Positions 44,946 through 53,376 of a stretch of 64,000 bases of DNA are shown here, piece after piece. The position numbers were made by a program, and so were the translations under genes. The notes under the pieces were generated by a model. The model was given only the letters and a program-made list of their open reading frames with translations. It did no database searches and was not told where the DNA came from. Numbering within the stretch: position 1 is the first letter of the stretch; each line of letters begins with the position of its first letter. Source of the DNA: Streptomyces spinosus (GTDB lineage Bacteria; Actinomycetota; Actinomycetes; Streptomycetales; Streptomycetaceae); contig NZ_JAINRC010000011.1 of NCBI RefSeq assembly GCF_020400655.1, positions 186,001 to 250,000 on the forward strand. Direction: 5' to 3'.

Positions 44946-45349
44946 AACGGCAGTTCCTTGTCCCACTGGGACACACCGAGGGCGATCCAGCGGCCCGTCT
45001 CCGGCGCCCGCCACAGGTGGACGTCGGGGACGTGACCGCTGAGCCCGGCCCACGGCTCCGCGACGTCCTCGCCCGCCAGGGTCCGTTCGAGCACGCTGTA
45101 CAGGCTGAACCGCTGTGGCCGGCCCCAGCGCTCCCCCAGCCGCTCCGCGAGGCCGTCCCGGTCGGCCTCGTACTGCGCTTCCGTCTCCTGCCGTGCGCTG
45201 CCGTCGCCCTCCCAGAACTCCTCGCTCGTCCGTAAAGCGGCTATGTGGTAGCCGGGCCCGCTCTCACCGTGCTCCGTCCTGCCGTGCGCCGACGGGAACT
45301 CCCGGGCGCACAGCAGGTCGATGAGGGTCAGGCACGTGGCGATGTCCAT
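44906..45349 (-). CDS. conserved hypothetical protein
   Basis: 147 residues from ATG 45349 (MDIATC); a GTG ten codons earlier is possible. An acidic protein with regular alternation and a conserved-looking WRAPETGRWIALGVSQWDKELPF end. No signal or membrane segment. Family not recognised. Its 3' end overlaps the convergent mug gene by 40 nt. Confidence 0.65.
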   Translation of the reverse strand: MDIATCLTLIDLLCAREFPSAHGRTEHGESGPGYHIAALRTSEEFWEGDGSARQETEAQYEADRDGLAERLGERWGRPQRFSLYSVLERTLAGEDVAEPWAGLSGHVPDVHLWRAPETGRWIALGVSQWDKELPFQLLGIVTETDPP

Positions 45350-45394
45350 GGGATCCAGTAAAGCGGGAGGCACTGACAATTGGCGGTGCGTCAG

Positions 45395-46105
45395 TCAGGC
45401 GTCCCTGCGCCGCACGCTCCACCCGCCCGCCGCCAGGGCCGCAGCCGCCCACAGCGCGCTCACCGCGAGCCCGCTCCAGGGGCCGAGGGCGCCGTCCCAG
45501 GTGCTGTGCAGGGCGACTTGGCCGGCCCGGTCGGGGAGGAAGTCGGCGGCGGAGCCGGACAGATCGCCGACGACGAAGGAGACGATCAGCAGGAACGGGA
45601 TCAGCACGGAGAGGGTCGCGACGGCGCTGCGCAGCACGGCCGCGAGTCCGGCGGCGAACAGAGCCATCAGGGTCAGGTGCAGGCCGCAGCCGACGGCGCC
45701 GCGCACGCCGTCGCTCCAGCCGGGAGCCGACGCGCCGAGCGCCGCCCGGCCCACCAGGAGCGTGACGAACCCGGTGAGCAGCCCGACGGCCAGTGCCGGC
45801 AGCGCGATCGCCGCCGCCTTCGCGGCGAACCAGCGCCCCCGGTCGGGCACCGCCGACAGCGTCAGCCGCAGCGCGCCGCCCCGGAACTCCGACGCGACGG
45901 CCGTCGTACCGAAGGCGATGGCGGCGATTTGCCCGAAGTTGATGCCGAAGAACACCGAGAACAGCGGGTCGGTGCCGTCGGTGTCGGCCGTGGCCAGCGC
46001 CGAGAACGCGACGGTGGCCACGAGGACGGCGGCGAGGGCGCCCAGCAGCGGGCGCAGGGTACGGATCTTGATCCACTCGGCGTGCAGCGCGGGTACGAAG
46101 GACAT
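45395..46105 (-). CDS. ABC transporter permease (ABC-2 type)
   Basis: 236 residues with about six hydrophobic segments (LLGALAAVLVATVAFSAL, GLLTGFVTLLVG, LSVLIPFLLIVSFVVG and others). The pattern matches the ABC-2 permeases that go with single-domain ATPases in small drug or lantibiotic-resistance exporters. It follows its ATPase by 2 nt. A divergent sensor kinase/response regulator pair suggests it answers a signal at the membrane. Confidence 0.88.
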   Translation of the reverse strand: MSFVPALHAEWIKIRTLRPLLGALAAVLVATVAFSALATADTDGTDPLFSVFFGINFGQIAAIAFGTTAVASEFRGGALRLTLSAVPDRGRWFAAKAAAIALPALAVGLLTGFVTLLVGRAALGASAPGWSDGVRGAVGCGLHLTLMALFAAGLAAVLRSAVATLSVLIPFLLIVSFVVGDLSGSAADFLPDRAGQVALHSTWDGALGPWSGLAVSALWAAAALAAGGWSVRRRDA

Positions 46106-46107
46106 GG

Positions 46108-47028
46108 TCAGGTCTCCTGGGGCTGTGCGGTGAACTCGGCCTCGGCCGCCGTCAGATCGAGGTAGGCCTCCTCCAAGGTGGCCTCGCGGGCGGAGAGTTC
46201 CAGGACGGGCACGCCCGCCTCGGACATCAGCCGGCCCAGGTCGTCCACGCGCGCGTGCCGTACCGTCCAGGTCCCGTCCTCGTCCCTGGAGGCGTCGAGG
46301 CCGTGCCGGGCGAGGAGGGCGCCGAGGGCGGCGGGGTCGGTGGTGCGGACGCGGACGTGGGGCCGTACGCGCGCGTGGATGAACTCCCGCACCGGTGTGT
46401 CGGCGAGCAGGCGGCCCCGGCCGAGGATCAGCAGGTGGTCGGCGAAGGCGGCCGTTTCGCCCATGAGATGGCTGGAGACCAGGACCGTACGGCCCTCGGC
46501 GGCGAGCCGGCGCAGCAGGGCGCGGATCCAGACGATGCCCTCGGGGTCGAGCCCGTTGGCGGGTTCGTCGAGCAGGACGACCTCGGGGTCGCCGAGCAGG
46601 GCGGCGGCGATGCCGAGCCGCTGGCGCATGCCGAGGGAGTACGTACGGACCCTGCGCCGCGCCACGGGGGCCAGGCCGGTCTCCGCCAGGACCGCGTCGA
46701 CCCGGCGGGCCGGGAGGCGGTTGCTCGCGGCGAGGGCCAGCAGGTGGTCCCGGGCGGTGCGGGAGCCGTGCGCGGCACCCGCGTCGAGCAGGGCGCCCAC
46801 CCGGCGCAGGGGTTCACGGAGCCGGGGGTAGGGGTGGCCGCCGATCGTGGCGGTGCCGGCGGTGGGCCGTTCGAGACCCAGGACGAGGCGCAGGGTGGTG
46901 GACTTGCCCGCGCCGTTGGGGCCGAGGAAGCCGGTGACCCGGCCGGGCCGCACGCGGAAGGTGAGGCGGTCCACCGCCCGCCGGCCGCCGTGCTCCTTCG
47001 TGAGGTTCCGTACGTCGATGCTGGTCAT
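46108..47028 (-). CDS. ABC transporter ATP-binding protein
   Basis: 306 residues. Walker A GPNGAGKST (about 36-44), signature YSLGMRQRLG, Walker B VVLLDEPANGLDP, and a C-terminal accessory domain. The DrrA/BcrA-like type. It is encoded first in the transporter operon and divergent from the two-component system. Confidence 0.94.
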   Translation of the reverse strand: MTSIDVRNLTKEHGGRRAVDRLTFRVRPGRVTGFLGPNGAGKSTTLRLVLGLERPTAGTATIGGHPYPRLREPLRRVGALLDAGAAHGSRTARDHLLALAASNRLPARRVDAVLAETGLAPVARRRVRTYSLGMRQRLGIAAALLGDPEVVLLDEPANGLDPEGIVWIRALLRRLAAEGRTVLVSSHLMGETAAFADHLLILGRGRLLADTPVREFIHARVRPHVRVRTTDPAALGALLARHGLDASRDEDGTWTVRHARVDDLGRLMSEAGVPVLELSAREATLEEAYLDLTAAEAEFTAQPQET

Positions 47029-47083
47029 GGCAACAGCCTGGCCACAAGGGGCGATCGGCGCCTCCCCCGCCGGTGGAGACCGT

Positions 47084-47101
47084 CTCCCCCGTGCGGGGGA
47101 G
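47084..47101. promoter_or_regulatory. hairpin/operator between ABC operon and sensor kinase
   Basis: CTCCCCC-GTGC-GGGGGAG, a perfect 7-bp-arm inverted repeat in the 107-nt divergent spacer, possibly the response-regulator site. Confidence 0.4.
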
Positions 47102-47135
47102 GTCCGTTGTCGGTGCCGCCTGCCACGATGAGGCC

Positions 47136-48290
47136 ATGGCCCGCCTCCTGCGCCCGCTGCTGCGCGGCACGACGTACACGCGCCTGCTGCACCTGTCGGT
47201 GCCGATGCTGGTGGTCAGCGTCTGGCTCTTCGTCGTCCCGTCGGCCCCCTGGGTGCCCGCGCTGTTCCTCGTCCCGCTCGGCCTGGTGCCGGCGGTGCGC
47301 CGGGGCGAGGGTGTGCAGGCGCGGCTGCTGCTCACGCCCGGTGAACCGGAGCCGGGCATCTCCGAGGTGCCGGCGGCGACCTGGCGGGACCGGCTGCGCA
47401 CGGTGCTCTGGCTGGAGCTGCGGATGCTCCTCGGCGCCGTGACCGTGTTCGCCTCGGTGTGGCTGCCCGTCCTCTGCTTCGAACTGGCGCGGTGTGCCGG
47501 GGGCGGGGCGCCGGAGGGGGTTCCGCTGCTGGACCGGCTGCCGGCGCACCGCGCCTGGGCGCTGCTGGCGCCGTTGCCGCTGCTCGCCCTGTACGCGCTG
47601 GTGGTCGGTCTCGGGGAGCTGGTCACCGCCGGTGCGCGCCGGCTGCTGGGACCGTCGGCGGCCGAGCGGCTGGCCGCGCTGGAGGAGCGCACCGAGCAGT
47701 TGCTGGAACGCGCCCGGATCGCGCGGGAGTTGCACGACTCGATCGGGCACGCCCTGACGGTGGCCGTGGTGCAGGCGGGCGCGGCGCGGGCGGCGGGCGA
47801 TCCGGGGTTCACCGACCGGGCGCTGGGTGCCATCGAGGAGACCGGCCGGGCGGCGCTGGAGGATCTGGAGCGGGTGCTGGGCGTGCTGCGGGAGGCCGAG
47901 CGGCCGGTGAGCGCGCGGCCCACGCTGGCCGACGCGGGCCGGCTGCTGGAGTCGGCGCGGGCCTCGGGGGCGAAGGTCGACGCGGAGGTGACGGGTCCGG
48001 TGGAGGCCGTGCCGGGCCCGGTCTCCCGCGAGGGCTACCGCATCCTCCAGGAGGCGCTCACCAACGTGCTGCGGCACGCGGGGGCCGTGCCCGTGCGGGT
48101 GCGGGTGACGGTCGGCGAGGGGACGCTCGCCCTGGAGGTCCGCAACCCGCTGCCGGGAGCGGTACCCGGCCCCGGGCGGGGCAGCGGCCTGCGGGGCATA
48201 CGGGAGCGGGCCGCGCTGCTCGGCGGCACCGCGCGGACCGGTCCGGACGAGGGCGACTGGCAGGTCCGCGCTGAGCTGCCGGCCGGCTGA
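47136..48290 (+). CDS. sensor histidine kinase (NarL/DesK-type)
   Basis: 384 residues. Membrane segments lie at about 18-52, 95-116 and 140-165. The dimerisation helix carries phosphoacceptor His200 in ARELHDSIGH. The ATPase domain has ILQEALTNVLRHA (N box) and GSGLRGIRERAALLGG (G boxes). It phosphorylates the following response regulator. The ATG is preceded by CACGAT at leaderless spacing. Confidence 0.93.
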   Translation: MARLLRPLLRGTTYTRLLHLSVPMLVVSVWLFVVPSAPWVPALFLVPLGLVPAVRRGEGVQARLLLTPGEPEPGISEVPAATWRDRLRTVLWLELRMLLGAVTVFASVWLPVLCFELARCAGGGAPEGVPLLDRLPAHRAWALLAPLPLLALYALVVGLGELVTAGARRLLGPSAAERLAALEERTEQLLERARIARELHDSIGHALTVAVVQAGAARAAGDPGFTDRALGAIEETGRAALEDLERVLGVLREAERPVSARPTLADAGRLLESARASGAKVDAEVTGPVEAVPGPVSREGYRILQEALTNVLRHAGAVPVRVRVTVGEGTLALEVRNPLPGAVPGPGRGSGLRGIRERAALLGGTARTGPDEGDWQVRAELPAG

Positions 48291-48292
48291 TC

Positions 48293-48298
48293 TACGCT
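48293..48298 (+). promoter_or_regulatory. -10 box (TACGCT) for leaderless response regulator
   Basis: It lies in the 14-nt gap after the kinase stop and ends 6 nt before the ATG at 48305. The regulator could thus be expressed on its own. Confidence 0.4.
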
Positions 48299-48304
48299 GG
48301 CCGG

Positions 48305-48961
48305 ATGCCGGTCACCGTACTCCTCGTCGACGACGAGCCCCTGGTCCGCGCAGGTCTGCGGGCCGTGCTGGAGGCGCAACCCGACATCGAGGTGGTGGGC
48401 GAGGCGGCCGACGGCGCGGCCGTCATCCCGCTCGTGCGGCGACTACGGCCGGACGTGGTCGCCATGGACGTACGGATGCCCCTGATGGACGGCATCGAGG
48501 CCACGCGCGCGGTGCTGCGCACGGTGGCGGAGCCACCGAAGATCCTGGTGGTGACCACCTTCGAGGACGACGAGTACGTGTACGAGGCGCTGCGCGCGGG
48601 CGCCGACGGGTTCCTGCTGAAGCGGGCCCGCCCGGCCGAGATCGCGCACGCGGTGCGGCTGGTCGCGGAGGGCGAGTCGCTGCTGTTCCCGGCGTCCGTA
48701 CGGCGCCTCGCCACCCGGTACGGCGACGGCGCCCGGCCGGCGCGGGCCGTGCTGGAGCGTGCCCGGCTCACGGAGCGGGAGGCGGAGGTGCTGCGGCTGA
48801 TGGCGCGCGGGCTGTCGAACGCGGAGATCGCCGCCCGGCTCGTGGTGGGCGCGGAGACGGTGAAGTCCCATGTGAGCTCCGTGCTGGCCAAGCTGGGCGC
48901 GCGCGACCGCACCCAGGCGGTGATCGCGGCCTACGAGTCGGGGTTCGTGGAAGCGGGGTGA
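48305..48961 (+). CDS. response regulator, NarL/LuxR family
   Basis: 218 residues. The receiver domain has acidic pair Asp9-Asp10, phosphoacceptor Asp55 in AMDVRMP and Lys in FLLKRA. A LuxR helix-turn-helix (LTEREAEVLRLMARGLSNAE) follows. It likely controls the divergent ABC exporter. Confidence 0.94.
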   Translation: MPVTVLLVDDEPLVRAGLRAVLEAQPDIEVVGEAADGAAVIPLVRRLRPDVVAMDVRMPLMDGIEATRAVLRTVAEPPKILVVTTFEDDEYVYEALRAGADGFLLKRARPAEIAHAVRLVAEGESLLFPASVRRLATRYGDGARPARAVLERARLTEREAEVLRLMARGLSNAEIAARLVVGAETVKSHVSSVLAKLGARDRTQAVIAAYESGFVEAG

Positions 48962-48977
48962 CCGAGGGCCCGGCCGC

Positions 48978-49035
48978 GGGCGGGACCGGGCACTCGCCGG
49001 GGGCGGGACCAGGCACTCGCCGGGGGCGGACCGGG
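48978..49035. repeat. 23-bp direct repeat, about 2.5 copies
   Basis: GGGCGGGACC-R-GGCACTCGCCGG at 48978-49000 and 49001-49023, then a partial third copy. It lies just before the ROK gene, and a possible -10 (TACGAT) is at 49041-49046. Confidence 0.6.
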
Positions 49036-49081
49036 CCGAGTACGATCCGGCCAACACGGCCGCGAGCTGGGAGGACGGACG

Positions 49082-50236
49082 GTGGGGCAGCTGACCGGTG
49101 GCGATCCCTCGCTGCTGCGAAGGATCAATTCCGCGGTGGTGCTGCACGCGCTGCGTGCCACGGACTGCGCGACGCTCACCGAGATCACCCGCGTCACCGG
49201 ACTGTCCCGGCCGACCGTGGAGGGCGTCGTGGAGGGCCTCATCGAGGGCGGCCTCGTCGTGGAGGCGGCGGCCGAGGACGGCGCGCGCCGGCAGGGGCGG
49301 CCCGCCCGGCGGTTCCGGTTCCGGGCCGAGGCGGGGCACCTGCTGGGCCTGGAGATCGGTCCGCACCGGGTCGCAGCGCTCCTGTCCGATCTGGACGGGC
49401 GGGTGCTGGGCGCCCAGGCGAAGGAGGTCGACGAGACGGCCCCGGCGGACGAGCGGCTGGACCGGCTGCGCGGCGCGGTCGCGGAGCTGCTGCGCCGGGC
49501 CGGGGTCGCGCGCAGCTCGCTGCGGGCGGTGGGCGTGGGCACGCCGGGCATCGTGGAGGCGGACGGCACGGTCCGGCTGAGCACGGCCCTGCCGCAGTGG
49601 ACGGGTCTGCGGCTCGGCGAGCGGCTGAGCCGTTCCTTCCGGTGTCCGGTGCTGGTGGAGAACGACGCCAACGCGGCGGCGGTCGCCGAGCACTGGAAGG
49701 GCGCGGCGACCGAGACGGACGACGTGGTGTTCGTGCTGGCGGGACTGAGCCCGGGGGCCGGTTCGCTGATCGGCGGACGGCTGCACCGGGGCTACGGCGG
49801 GGCGGCCGGGGAGATCGGCGCGCTGCACCTGCTGGGCCGGGAGGCGAAGCCGGAGGCGCTGCTGTCCACCACCGACGAGCCCCTGCACCCGCTGGACGAG
49901 CAGGCCGTCGCCGAGGTGTTCGCGCTGGCGCGCGAGGGCGACCAGCGGGCGCGGGCGGCCGTGGAGCGGTTCATCCAGCGGCTGGTGCACGACGTGGCCG
50001 CGCTGGTGCTGGCGCTCGATCCGGAGCTGGTCGTGATCGGGGGGTGGGCGGCCGGTCTGGACGGGGTCCTGGAACCGCTGCGGTGCGAGTTGGCCCGCTA
50101 CTGCCTGCGGCCGCCCCGGGTCGCGCTGTCCGTGCTGGGCGAGGCCGCCGTGGCCACGGGGGCACTGCGCCTGGCTCTGGACCACGTGGAGGAGCAGCTG
50201 TTCGCGGTCGACGGCACGGTGACCGCGCGCCGGTGA
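49082..50236 (+). CDS. ROK family transcriptional regulator
   Basis: 384 residues, GTG start after GGGAGG. A winged helix-turn-helix (LTEITRVTGLSRPTVEGVV) is followed by a ROK sugar-kinase-like domain with VGVGTPGIV, VENDANAAA and GGAAGEIGALHL. The usual zinc-binding Cys cluster of ROK kinases (CxCGxxGCxE) is not seen, so it is probably a pure regulator. No sugar transporter is adjacent; a GntR gene lies nearby on the other strand. Confidence 0.88.
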   Translation: MGQLTGGDPSLLRRINSAVVLHALRATDCATLTEITRVTGLSRPTVEGVVEGLIEGGLVVEAAAEDGARRQGRPARRFRFRAEAGHLLGLEIGPHRVAALLSDLDGRVLGAQAKEVDETAPADERLDRLRGAVAELLRRAGVARSSLRAVGVGTPGIVEADGTVRLSTALPQWTGLRLGERLSRSFRCPVLVENDANAAAVAEHWKGAATETDDVVFVLAGLSPGAGSLIGGRLHRGYGGAAGEIGALHLLGREAKPEALLSTTDEPLHPLDEQAVAEVFALAREGDQRARAAVERFIQRLVHDVAALVLALDPELVVIGGWAAGLDGVLEPLRCELARYCLRPPRVALSVLGEAAVATGALRLALDHVEEQLFAVDGTVTARR

Positions 50237-50317
50237 ACGGGGCGTCCGGTGGGGCGCTCTAGTCAGGTGCGGCAGTTGCCGCGGGCGCGGCGGTCGTGCC
50301 GGTGCGGCGCTCACTCC

Positions 50318-50557
50318 GGATGCGGCGCGCCGGCCGGGTAGGGCGCTCCGGCCGGGTACAGCGGCACTGTCGGGTACAGCGGCACTGCCGGGTACAGCGG
50401 CCCCGCCGGGTACAGCGGCACTGCCGGGTACGGCGGCACTGCCGCCTGAGGCGGCCCCGCCGGGTGCGGTGATCCCGCCGGTCCAGCGGTGGCGTCAAGT
50501 ACGGCGGTCCAGCGGTGGCGTCGGATACAGCGGTCCAGCGGCGCCGTCGTCGCCGGC
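50318..50557 (-). repeat. 18-bp tandem array plus 26-bp array; possible Pro-rich coding remnant
   Basis: About nine 18-bp units run from 50318 to 50479 (core GGGTACAGCGGCACTGCC). About 2.7 26-bp units then start at 50480, 50506 and 50532. On the minus strand one frame of the 18-bp array reads hexapeptides of the form A-V/G-P-L-Y-P and ends APHPE-stop. The 26-bp duplications shift the frame. The 386-nt gap between ROK and GntR holds nothing else. Confidence 0.7.
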
Positions 50558-50622
50558 CCCCCCTCGGCGCGGGGCCGCGTTCCGGTGCGGCCCCGCCCCT
50601 GGGCCGGTTGCCCACCCCCGCC

Positions 50623-51384
50623 TCAGGACGCTCGCTTCTCCGGATCGTGGTGTATCTCCACCCCGGCCGACTCGCCGAAGGTCAGCCGGCAGGTGTCGGC
50701 GCGGTAGGTCGCGACCGAGAGCGCCGCGGTACGGCCCTGCACGAAGAAGCGCGTGGTGACGACGAGGACGGGTGAGCCGGGGAGCCGGTCGAGTTCCCTG
50801 GCGTCCTCCGCGCGCGCGGAGCCGAGCTCGACGGCGCGGTCCTCCCCCTCCAGCGGCAGGTGCTGCAGCTCGCGCAGCACCGCACGCGCGCGTGCCGCGC
50901 CGGACGGGGCGTCGATCGCGGTCAGGCCGGGCACGGAGGCCGCCGGGATGTAGAGCAGTTCGGTGGCGACCTGCTGGCCGTGGGACATGCGGGAGCGGCG
51001 CACGGTGTGGACGGACTCGTCCGCGCCGGTCTCCAGGGCCGCGGCGACGGCGGCGGGCGGTGGCGCCTGGACGCTGTCGACGGGCTGCCAGGCGTCTCCG
51101 GCGGCGCCGGGCCAGGTGTGCTGCTCGGTGCCGACGGCCACGCCCACGCGCGGGGGCGCGACGGTCGTGCCGACCCCGCGGCGGCGCTGGAGCCGGCCCT
51201 CCAGCTCCAGCTGTTCGAGTGCCTGGCGGAGCGTGGCGCGGGCCACGCCGAAGCGGGCCGCGAGATCACGCTCGTTGGGCAGGATCTCGCCGACCGAGAA
51301 CTCGGAGTCCAGTGCCTCGGTGAGCACGGTCTTCAGATGCCAGTACTTCGGTTCCGGTACCGATTCCAGCTGCGTGGTCCCCAC
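50623..51384 (-). CDS. GntR family regulator with UTRA domain
   Basis: 253 residues from GTG 51384, chosen because GGAGGACAG precedes it. The winged helix (ILPNERDLAARFGVARATLRQALEQL) is followed by a UTRA effector domain (SRMSHGQQVATELLYIP...). This HutC/DasR-type layout usually senses sugars or amino-sugar phosphates. A DasR-like palindrome lies about 100 nt upstream. Confidence 0.9.
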   Translation of the reverse strand: MGTTQLESVPEPKYWHLKTVLTEALDSEFSVGEILPNERDLAARFGVARATLRQALEQLELEGRLQRRRGVGTTVAPPRVGVAVGTEQHTWPGAAGDAWQPVDSVQAPPPAAVAAALETGADESVHTVRRSRMSHGQQVATELLYIPAASVPGLTAIDAPSGAARARAVLRELQHLPLEGEDRAVELGSARAEDARELDRLPGSPVLVVTTRFFVQGRTAALSVATYRADTCRLTFGESAGVEIHHDPEKRAS

Positions 51385-51480
51385 CCTGTCCTCCGCAAGA
51401 GCCGTGGTCCGGCGGTTTTTAGCGCCCTTGTTTATTAAAGGTTGTTGCACTTCTCTGCGACGATAGGGCGGCGGTCACCC

Positions 51481-51494
51481 TTGGTCAAGACCAA
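51481..51494. promoter_or_regulatory. DasR-like operator upstream of GntR gene
   Basis: TTGGTC-AA-GACCAA. The core TGGTCAAGACCA differs from the DasR responsive element core TGGTCTAGACCA by one base. It is a candidate site for the adjacent GntR protein or for DasR. Confidence 0.55.
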
Positions 51495-51602
51495 TCCTCG
51501 GTCCCCGCGTGAACAGTCGGGCGGCGCGCACGCGCAGCGTTCACGCGGCGTTCGTGTGCGGCGGTGCGTGTGACATCGCGGCAAACCTCCCGTCGCACGA
51601 CG

Positions 51603-51628
51603 GAGCCCCCGCCGGAGGACGGGGGCTC
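51603..51628 (-). terminator. hairpin terminator after ECF41 sigma gene
   Basis: GAGCCCCCG at 51603-51611 pairs with CGGGGGCTC at 51620-51628 (9 bp, 8-nt loop), 21 nt after the sigma-factor stop. Confidence 0.65.
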
Positions 51629-51648
51629 GGGGCGCGCGGGGCGGTGGC

Positions 51649-52533
51649 TCAGTGGCCGGTGAGGTGCCGCAGCTTGTCGGGGTTGCGGACGACGTAGACG
51701 GCGGTGACGCGGCCGTCGGCGACGTCCACCTGGAGGAGGCTGTCGGGCTTGTCGCCGGACAGCAGGAGGAGGGCCGGACCGCCGTTGGCCTCCAGGAGGC
51801 GGTAGGAGATGTCCGCGGGGGCCGAGCGCGCGGCGCCGACGAGGAAGCGGCCGACCTTGTCGGCGGTGTGCAGGACGCGCACCGGTGCCTTGGCCTTGCC
51901 GCCGCTGTCGCCGACCAGCCGGACGTCCGGGGCGAGCAGGGACATCAGCCCCGCCAGGTCGCCCTCGGTGGCGGCGGCGAGGAAACGTTCGGTCAGGTCC
52001 CGGCGCCGGACGGGGTCGACCTCGTAGCGGGGGCGCCCTTCCGCCACGTGCCGGCGGGCGCGCCCGGCGAGCTGCCGTACCGCCGGCTCGGCGCGGTCGA
52101 GCAGCTCGGCGATCTCGGCGTACGGGTAGCCGAACGCCTCCCGGAGCACGAACACGGCCCGTTCCAGCGGGGACAGCGATTCCAGGACGACCAGCACGGC
52201 CAGGGAGACCGTGTCGGCGAGCACCGCGCGGTCCGCGGTGTCCGGTGCCGTGTCGGCGAACTCGGTGAGGTACGGCTCCGGCAGCCACGGCCCGACGTAC
52301 GCCTCGCCGCGCGAGCGCACCTGGCGCAGCCGGTCGATGGCCAGGCGGGTGGTGACGCGCACCAGGTAGGCGCGCGGTTCGCGGACCGTCGCGCGGTCGG
52401 CCCGGTACCAGCGCAGCCAGGCCTCCTGCACCACGTCCTCGGCGTCGGCGACCCGGCCGAGCATGCGGTACGCGACCCCCATGAGCAGGGGACGGTGTTC
52501 TTCGAACACATCGGTGGCGGGGTCGGCGGTCAC
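51649..52533 (-). CDS. ECF41-type RNA polymerase sigma factor with SnoaL-like domain
   Basis: 294 residues, GTG start. Sigma region 2 (VAYRMLGRVADAEDVVQEAW) and region 4 (LSPLERAVFVLREAFGYPYAEIAELL) are joined by the WLPEP linker. A C-terminal SnoaL_2 domain carries DSGGK and ends with NPDKL. These three motifs define ECF41, in which the fused domain takes the place of an anti-sigma factor. It is divergent from an oxidoreductase gene, the usual ECF41 arrangement. Confidence 0.92.
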   Translation of the reverse strand: MTADPATDVFEEHRPLLMGVAYRMLGRVADAEDVVQEAWLRWYRADRATVREPRAYLVRVTTRLAIDRLRQVRSRGEAYVGPWLPEPYLTEFADTAPDTADRAVLADTVSLAVLVVLESLSPLERAVFVLREAFGYPYAEIAELLDRAEPAVRQLAGRARRHVAEGRPRYEVDPVRRRDLTERFLAAATEGDLAGLMSLLAPDVRLVGDSGGKAKAPVRVLHTADKVGRFLVGAARSAPADISYRLLEANGGPALLLLSGDKPDSLLQVDVADGRVTAVYVVRNPDKLRHLTGH

Positions 52534-52654
52534 GGGTCCATCCCAGCCGACACGTCGTGCCCTGTCCACCCGGAATGCCCGGCTCCAGGAGCAGTCCGGA
52601 TCACAATGACCGCGGGCCGCCGGCGGTCGGCGGCCGGTGACCGTGAGGTGGGCG

Positions 52655-53308
52655 ATGCGGTACGCGGTGCTGGGCACGGGCGAGGTGGGCCGCACGCTGG
52701 CCGGCCGGCTGCTGGAGCTGGGGCACGAGGTGACCCTCGGGTCCCGCTCCCGGGACAACCCGGTGGCGGCGCAGTGGGCGACGGCCGAGGCCGGCCGGGC
52801 GCACGCGGGGACGTTCGCGGACGCGGCCGCGGCGGGCGAGGTGGTCGTCAACGCGGTGGGCGGCCGGGTGGCGCTGGAGGCGCTGCGGGCGGCGGGCGCA
52901 GAGCACCTGGACGGCAAGGTGCTGGTGGACGTCTCCAATCCCCTGGCGTTCGAGGACGGCCGGCCACGGCTGGACCCGGTGGAGTCGGACAGCGTGGCCG
53001 AGCGGATCCAGCGGGCGTTCCCGCGGGCGCGCGTGGTCAAGACGCTGAACACGGTCAACTGCCAGGTGATGGTGGACCCACGGCGGGTCCCGGGCGACCA
53101 CCACGTGTTCGTGTGCGGGGCGGACTCCGACGCCAAGCAGCAGGTGACGGCGCTGCTCGGGGAGTTCGGCTGGCCGGCCGGGCGGGTGCTGGACCTGGGC
53201 GGCATCCGCTCGGCACGCGCGGTGGAGATGTACCTGCCGCTGTGGCTCGCGCTCTTCGGCCGTTTCGGGAACGCCGACTTCAACGTCGAGGTCCACCGGA
53301 CGCGTTGA
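52655..53308 (+). CDS. NADP(H)/F420-type oxidoreductase (NADP-binding)
   Basis: 217 residues from ATG 52655 with GAGGTGG upstream; a GTG at 52637 is possible. The N-terminal loop is LGTGEVG and KTLNTVNC lies mid-protein, as in F420-dependent NADP reductase-like proteins. Its position divergent from an ECF41 sigma gene makes it the likely target of that sigma factor. The cofactor assignment is by family only. Confidence 0.87.
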   Translation: MRYAVLGTGEVGRTLAGRLLELGHEVTLGSRSRDNPVAAQWATAEAGRAHAGTFADAAAAGEVVVNAVGGRVALEALRAAGAEHLDGKVLVDVSNPLAFEDGRPRLDPVESDSVAERIQRAFPRARVVKTLNTVNCQVMVDPRRVPGDHHVFVCGADSDAKQQVTALLGEFGWPAGRVLDLGGIRSARAVEMYLPLWLALFGRFGNADFNVEVHRTR

Positions 53309-53376
53309 GGACCGTACGACGCAGCCGTACGGCGGGGCCGTGGGGCAGGGCCGTGCGACGGGCGCGAGCCCGGGGG

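Noticed and set aside
52534..52654. ECF41 promoter motif in the sigma/oxidoreductase spacer
   Set aside because: CTGTCCAC and nearby sequences only partly resemble the remembered consensus, so no site is called.
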